DNA of 64,000 nucleotides, taken from Paenibacillus agricola. Its GTDB lineage: Bacteria; Bacillota; Bacilli; Paenibacillales; NBRC-103111. The first letter of the stretch is position 1. Every line of letters begins with the position of its first letter. Both the position numbers and the translations under genes were made by a program. This document shows positions 59,656 through 64,000 of the stretch, piece by piece. Under the pieces are notes generated by a model. That model made no database searches. It was not told the DNA's origin and saw only the letters and a list, made by a program, of their open reading frames with translations. Where the stretch lies: the NCBI RefSeq assembly GCF_011440305.1, contig NZ_JAAOIW010000001.1, forward strand, positions 806,001-870,000. The letters run 5' to 3'.

Positions 59656-61197
59656 TTATTTTTGCATGCGTGACTTCAGGTCCTTGGCAAATTCCTGGTA
59701 GGCCTTCTTGACCTTCGGATCGGCATTAACCTTATCCACATATTGCTTGTATTGCTCCATCGTAATTTGACCGACGACCGCTTTGATTCTCATGCTTTGC
59801 AATTCTTTTTCATAGGTAGGCCATACATCGATCCAGGCTGGTGAATACAGATAGCCGAAAACATCCGTTTTTCCGACCTTTTCATAAATCTCCATTTCCT
59901 TCTGCTTGGCATCGTTATCAGCCTTTGAGGCTCCTGCATAGCTCACCTTTCCCCATTTAGAATAAGCGGGGGTTGTCGCAGCAATCGTGTCTACCGTAAT
60001 TTCCTTTTTACCCAAGTCAGTCAAAACCTTCTCGCCATTCACATTGTTGTAATGGAGACCTTCCTTGCCGTAATAACCTAAATCGGTGAGCTCCTTGGAG
60101 GCGGTTTTCTCAAAGAAATTGAGAATTTGCAATACCTTCTCCTGAGGCACCTTTTTACTAATATATTGGCCTCCACGCGTTCCCATATTTAGTAACGCAC
60201 CGTCACCTCCTGGCCCTTTTAAAGGCTGGCTCGACACTACGTTTCCTTCAGGTTGGGTTTTCTTTACATTATCCGTGTATACGAAGCTATAATAGGCGCT
60301 GGCGTCAAAGGCGAAGGCGCGGCCTGAACTGAACAAATCCTTTTGCTGGGTCACGGTCAAGGTGGAAAATTCCTTCGGGATCAAGCCTTCTGCATATAAG
60401 CCACGGAACCATTCGACCATCTGGGTCGCCTGTGGATTCAAGTACAAATAGATGAGCCCACCGTCCGCATCGTAAGTTGGTGTAACTACACCGAAGGCTG
60501 CCCTTAGCGATTCCGAGCCAGTAGCATCAGCGATAACATAACCGATAGTGCCGTTGCCGCCTGCCGGATTGTTCTTAACAACCGCCTTTAACGCCTCTTT
60601 GTATTCGTCAACGGTTTTCGGCAGCGAAATATTGAGTTTATCCAGCCAATCCTTGCGGAACATGATCGTATTGTCAATCACCGCCCTGCTTCTCGGTATG
60701 CCCATGATTTTGCCATCATATTTCACATAGTTCCATGAGCCAGGCACCATATTATCGCGCAAATTCGGGTATTTGGAGAAATCGCCAAGCAAAGGTGTCA
60801 GGTCCCAAAATGCACCCTCATTAATCGCGTTTACCAGGGTTGGCCTGGTAAAATCCGCCTTCAGCACCTCCGGGATATCCCCGGAAGCGAGCACGAGATC
60901 CAGTTTGGAATTGTAATCGTTCCCATCTAATACAAAAGTAATATTCAGCTTGGTATTTGTCAGCTTTTGCAATTCCGTATAATAGCCGTCGTCCAGCTTT
61001 GGTATGGTGTTTGAAAAATTCGTCAGGATTTCGATCGACAAGGGACCCGCATCCTTCTTTTCCGTTGCAGCCGCCCCACCAGGCGTTGCTTGATTGTCCG
61101 TCGTTCCCGAGCTATTGCCTGCCCCACCGCTGCAAGCACTTAAAATCAGCAAGCTGAGCATAATCGGAAAGCTGCATTTGAGCCATTTTTTTGCCAT
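59656..61197 (-). CDS. Extracellular solute-binding lipoprotein (LipO/YtcQ type)
   Basis: A 513-residue binding protein from the ATG at 61197 (GAGGTG 6 nt upstream). The signal peptide ends with the lipobox LILSACSGG (Cys about 22), then a Gly/Ser/Thr/Asn linker (GAGNSSGTTDNQATPGGAAA), then the binding domain. A second-half signature VKYDGKIMGIPRSRAV is typical of LplA/YtcQ proteins. The C-terminus VGQITMEQYKQYVDKVNADPKVKKA recurs almost unchanged in the partial protein at the right window edge. It is the first importer gene after the glycoside-hydrolase-like gene. Confidence 0.92.
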   Translation of the reverse strand: MAKKWLKCSFPIMLSLLILSACSGGAGNSSGTTDNQATPGGAAATEKKDAGPLSIEILTNFSNTIPKLDDGYYTELQKLTNTKLNITFVLDGNDYNSKLDLVLASGDIPEVLKADFTRPTLVNAINEGAFWDLTPLLGDFSKYPNLRDNMVPGSWNYVKYDGKIMGIPRSRAVIDNTIMFRKDWLDKLNISLPKTVDEYKEALKAVVKNNPAGGNGTIGYVIADATGSESLRAAFGVVTPTYDADGGLIYLYLNPQATQMVEWFRGLYAEGLIPKEFSTLTVTQQKDLFSSGRAFAFDASAYYSFVYTDNVKKTQPEGNVVSSQPLKGPGGDGALLNMGTRGGQYISKKVPQEKVLQILNFFEKTASKELTDLGYYGKEGLHYNNVNGEKVLTDLGKKEITVDTIAATTPAYSKWGKVSYAGASKADNDAKQKEMEIYEKVGKTDVFGYLYSPAWIDVWPTYEKELQSMRIKAVVGQITMEQYKQYVDKVNADPKVKKAYQEFAKDLKSRMQK

Positions 61198-61268
61198 CTT
61201 CAACACCTCATTTGAGTTATTGGAAAACTTAGATGCACTGTAAGCTTTAGAGTCACAGTAAACACTTA

Positions 61269-63278
61269 TCAGCTGATTTTTATCGCCTCGAACAGTTCCA
61301 ATTGATTAAGCTTTACCGTAAGCTGGCCCTCTGTGTATTGATATTCGTGATCCTCGCCGGTAACAAGGCTTTTCACAGCCTGAGGCGCCTTATCGTAAGG
61401 GAGCTTCACTTCCAGATCCGAGATCGCAACCGGTGCATAAAAGGTAACGCCAAAATGTCCCGTTCCATTCACAAGCTGCAGCAGCGTCGATGCCCGCTCC
61501 TTTTGTTCGAATAGGGTGACCTCCACCATAGGTGGTATATTCCCCTGAATCGGCACCAAGCCTGCCACATGCTCCAGCAGATCGGCAATAAACTCACTTG
61601 TATTCACATAGCCTTGACGGTAAAAAAGCTCCCCCGGCTTCCAAGGAATAAAGATGCCTTGCCCCTTGCCGTAGGGATGGACAGTAAATGCAGGGTGGTC
61701 GGTAGTTTGCGTGTAATAGCAGCGCTCCGGCGGCCCAAACATATGAGGCGGAATCAATTTAAAATAAGACTCAACCTGGTCGTTATAGGCTGCAAATATA
61801 TAATGGCTATCCAAATAGATTAGCTCGCTGACGGGAAACCGCGGGAATTGGTGCTTGTGGTCCAGTTTGAAATAGGCAGATTGATTGTTCTCGCGCACCG
61901 ATTGAAGTTTACGGATACCCATGCTTTGCAAAGGAGCCGTAGTTCTGGCATTAAAGTTTTCATCCTGAAAGCCGCTGCGGCCTACAGCAATAACCGTGCC
62001 TCCTTTTTCAGCAAAGGCATCTAACCGCGCCACAAACTCATCGCTTAAAGGCTGGTAATCAGGAATGATAATCGCCTGATATTTGTCCCAGGACAGATTC
62101 AAAGCATTCTGTACGACCAACGAATCAAACATATAATGGCTCTCCGTTAAAAAACGGTACCAGCCCCGATATTCGGAAGCATTGTCCGAGGATCCCTTCA
62201 GCAAAGCAATCGTCGATTGGGATGAGAGGTTCAAATATTCCTGTTCGTGCTCCGCGTGAAAATGGAACATTTCTTTAATGCCCTCATAACCGGATTTATC
62301 CTCATGATTATCGAGCCGCCCCATTAAGTAATAATCAAGCCCGCCTCCGTTGGCGAGATTTTGGGCTAGCCGCAGCTTTTGCTGAAAAGGCGATACCGTC
62401 ACATGCCGATGATAGTAATCAATAAAATCTACGGTCGTATTGCTCGACACCATATTCGGATAGGAGCTAACCGCCCATTTCGTATTCTCCGAAGCACTAT
62501 ACTGCCAATGCGGCAAAGGCCGATCCAACGCCGTATTCGATTCCTGGCGAATAAAGCCTTCCTTTAATTCAAAATTGTTAGCAATTGCTATGTCCGGCCG
62601 AACGCCGAGAATCACCTCATGCATTTTGATGGCATAAGCCTTTAGCATCCGTTGTTTAAAAATCAAATACTTGGCATACAACGGATCTGTCGTATCCTCC
62701 ACCTTCGGCAAGGGAGCGTCGAACATTTCCTTAAACCGCCTTTGGCAGCTGTCACAATGGCAAATGCCATAGTAGTTATAGCTATAATCCTTGACCTGAT
62801 AGCCGCCCATATTAAAGAAAATACCATCAAAATTCAGCGTAGTGATTGCCTCTTTAATAATTTCAGGAGCAAAAATCTGCTGATAATCACCGCTCAGACA
62901 CACATGGACATCGCCATTGTAGTCAATAATCTCACCCTTTTGGCTTACATACGCCCATTCCGGATGTGCCTCATAAATCGGCCTGCGCACCTTCGAGAAA
63001 TCTGTTCTCGCCACCACTTTAATATCCGCCTTATGGCAAGCCGCAATAATATCCTCCAGGCTGTCGCCTGTTAAATACGGGCTTTGAAAATGATACGGCA
63101 GCTTCGTCGGATAGCTCGCAATAATGCCCGCTGTGTTGATCATTACCACATTAGCCTTAAACTCCTGCAAATCCGCCACAAACCGCTCCGCATCAATATC
63201 CACCATATCAATTTCTCTTAGATTCGTCTGGATCTCCCGCCAAGGCCGTCCATCCCACCATTTTGCCGCTCCACTCAT
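61269..63278 (-). CDS. Glycoside hydrolase-like protein (TIM barrel with beta-galactosidase trimerisation-like domain), copy 1
   Basis: A 669-residue protein from the ATG at 63278 (GGGAGG 9 nt upstream). It is paralogous to the protein at 55445 (shared PWREIQTNLREID-like opening, DYSYNYYGICHCDS, HMFGPPERCYYTQ). The barrel has a CxCxxC segment in GICHCDSCQRRF near residue 175, as in some GH-A enzymes with a structural metal site. The trimerisation-like segment follows (IIIPDYQPLSDEFVARLDAFAEKGGTVIAVG). It probably cleaves an oligosaccharide imported by the adjacent ABC system. The family resembles hypothetical glycosyl hydrolase GHL6-type proteins, not verified. Confidence 0.75.
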   Translation of the reverse strand: MSGAAKWWDGRPWREIQTNLREIDMVDIDAERFVADLQEFKANVVMINTAGIIASYPTKLPYHFQSPYLTGDSLEDIIAACHKADIKVVARTDFSKVRRPIYEAHPEWAYVSQKGEIIDYNGDVHVCLSGDYQQIFAPEIIKEAITTLNFDGIFFNMGGYQVKDYSYNYYGICHCDSCQRRFKEMFDAPLPKVEDTTDPLYAKYLIFKQRMLKAYAIKMHEVILGVRPDIAIANNFELKEGFIRQESNTALDRPLPHWQYSASENTKWAVSSYPNMVSSNTTVDFIDYYHRHVTVSPFQQKLRLAQNLANGGGLDYYLMGRLDNHEDKSGYEGIKEMFHFHAEHEQEYLNLSSQSTIALLKGSSDNASEYRGWYRFLTESHYMFDSLVVQNALNLSWDKYQAIIIPDYQPLSDEFVARLDAFAEKGGTVIAVGRSGFQDENFNARTTAPLQSMGIRKLQSVRENNQSAYFKLDHKHQFPRFPVSELIYLDSHYIFAAYNDQVESYFKLIPPHMFGPPERCYYTQTTDHPAFTVHPYGKGQGIFIPWKPGELFYRQGYVNTSEFIADLLEHVAGLVPIQGNIPPMVEVTLFEQKERASTLLQLVNGTGHFGVTFYAPVAISDLEVKLPYDKAPQAVKSLVTGEDHEYQYTEGQLTVKLNQLELFEAIKIS

Positions 63279-63312
63279 CTTTTTCATCCTCCCATAAATT
63301 GATGTTGATCTT

Positions 63313-63546
63313 GCGATTCCCGCAGGGACAGCCTGCCCTTGCCCTCGCTCTCGCGATTCCCGCAGGGACAGCCCGCCCTTGCCCTCGCTCTTGCGATTCC
63401 CGCAGGGACAGCTCGCCCTTGCCCTCGCTCTCGCGATTCCCGCAGGGACAGCCCACCCTTGCCCTCGCTCTTGCGATTCCCGCAGGGACAGCTCGCCCTT
63501 GCCCTCGCTCTTGCGATTCCCGCAGGGACAGCCCGCCCTTGCCCTT
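63313..63546 (+). repeat. 40-bp tandem repeat, about six units
   Basis: Units starting GCGATTCCCGCAGGGACAGC at 63313, 63353, 63393, 63433, 63473 and 63513, exactly 40 bp apart, with a few variable bases (for example GCCTGCCC, GCCCGCCC, GCTCGCCC). Each unit holds the short palindrome TCCCGCAGGGA. Open frames across it are artefacts of the repeat. It lies upstream of the glycoside-hydrolase-like gene at 61269. Confidence 0.9.
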
Positions 63547-63570
63547 CCGCTCTGACCTTAACTGCGCCTA

Positions 63571-63719
63571 CTCGCATTACGTCGGATCCCTACAGCCCAA
63601 GCGTGTCCCGTAGGGACGGTAGCGCTCCCACCACGCATTACCTTAGTCCATCCCGCACCTGCTCGCACCACGTCGGATCCCTACAGTCCAAGCGTGTCCC
63701 GTAGGGACGGTAGCGTTCC
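63571..63719 (+). repeat. Two copies of a 58-bp direct repeat
   Basis: CTCGCAttACGTCGGATCCC... at 63571-63628 and 63662-63719, 91 bp apart start to start, each with GTCCCGTAGGGAC, a palindrome similar to the one in the 40-bp array. Differences are a few bases per copy. Confidence 0.75.
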
Positions 63720-63740
63720 ACGAACCTAGGCAGCTAAGCA

Positions 63741-63835
63741 CCACCACGGGTGTCCAGAGGGCAGCGCCCTTTGGAGCCCTCCCTTGTAGGGAGGGTTTGG
63801 GTGGGTGGCTCCACGAGGGTTTGGGTGGGTGACTA
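63741..63835. repeat. Palindromic and direct-repeat boundary sequence
   Basis: CCAGAGGGCAGCGCCCTTTGG and CCCTCCCTTGTAGGGAGGG palindromes are followed by GAGGGTTTGGGTGGGTG in two direct copies. It lies just after the stop of the partial binding-protein gene, on the downstream side, so it may also act as its terminator. Confidence 0.5.
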
Positions 63836-63841
63836 CGCTGG

Positions 63842-64000
63842 CTACCTCCCCGTCAACTCCTTATAACCCCCAGCAAACTCCAGACCCGCCTTTTTAATAT
63901 TCGGATCATCGTTGATTTTTTTCACATAGGCCTTGTATTCATCCATCGTGATCTGGCCAACGACCGCTTTGACGGACATCGAAAGCCATTCCTGCTCGAA
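63842..64000 (-). CDS. Extracellular solute-binding protein, C-terminal part (cut by window edge)
   Basis: The last 52 codons plus stop of a binding protein. VKAVVGQITMDEYKAYVKKIND and the following residues align closely with the C-terminus of the lipoprotein at 59656, so it belongs to the same LipO/YtcQ group. The rest, including the signal peptide, lies to the right of the window. It suggests a fourth importer beginning just outside. Confidence 0.85.
   Translation of the reverse strand, partial: FEQEWLSMSVKAVVGQITMDEYKAYVKKINDDPNIKKAGLEFAGGYKELTGR

Noticed and set aside
63313-63546. Possible CRISPR array
   Set aside because: The 40-bp units are contiguous with no unique spacers, and no cas genes are nearby.
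63263-63704. Overlapping open frames on both strands across the 40-bp repeat region
   Set aside because: They are produced by the repetitive GC-rich units; the peptides are simple repeats with no start signal.

Overview
The window looks like a chromosomal segment of a Paenibacillus-type member of the Bacillota. The signs are strong AGGAGG-type ribosome binding sites, several carbohydrate (CUT1) ABC importers with no ATPase gene beside them, many AraC and YesM/YesN regulators, Gfo/Idh/MocA oxidoreductases, spore-coat-like kinases and glycosyltransferases, cre-like sites and a holin-like type I toxin. No rRNA, tRNA, prophage or CRISPR array was seen. All functions are inferred from the sequence; none was checked against a database.

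Layout. 0-6 kb (minus strand): two tandem Gfo/Idh/MocA dehydrogenases, an AraC regulator, a nitrilase-type amidohydrolase, and a GNAT-nitrilase fusion whose catalytic Cys position reads Ser. 6-10 kb: a secreted beta-propeller protein, a PfpI/DJ-1 gene broken at a poly-A tract, and a membrane-anchored protein with a Gly/Ser/Cys-rich tail. 10-15.5 kb: a CUT1 importer with a sugar isomerase/epimerase and another Gfo/Idh protein, with a cre-like site upstream of the binding-protein gene. 15.7-20.4 kb: two AraC regulators and a catabolic set (PhyH dioxygenase, creatininase-like amidohydrolase, aldo/keto reductase). 20.4-23.2 kb: a 1347-bp tandem duplication carrying a ferritin-like protein twice. 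23.2-24.3 kb: a scarred region with gene remnants and a small lipoprotein. 24.3-28.8 kb: a second importer with an ACMSD-type amidohydrolase.

29-35.5 kb holds a compact set of kinase-fold proteins, a GT4 glycosyltransferase and a GH57-like protein, which resembles a spore or cell-surface glycan locus. 36-39.6 kb is AT-rich: an LmrA/LmrB-like repressor-efflux pair and a phosphotransferase. 39.8-43.2 kb: metE and a MetR-like LysR regulator, with a near-perfect MET-box between them. 43.2-43.6 kb: an unannotated-size type I toxin-antitoxin module. 43.6-47.8 kb: an overlapping AraC / sensor kinase / response regulator operon. 48-50.9 kb: an amidohydrolase, a Rieske ferredoxin and an MFS exporter. 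51-55.2 kb: glycolate oxidase glcE-glcF-glcD. 55.4-63.3 kb: a third importer flanked by two paralogous glycoside-hydrolase-like proteins. 63.3-64 kb: tandem repeats and the 3' end of another binding-protein gene.

The common theme is uptake and breakdown of uncommon sugars, cyclitols or aromatic/acidic breakdown products under cupin-AraC or YesMN control. The most unusual feature is a dispersed family of about 130-bp intergenic elements, seven copies here. Each folds into two stacked stems that covary between copies while the strands of the internal loop stay conserved.
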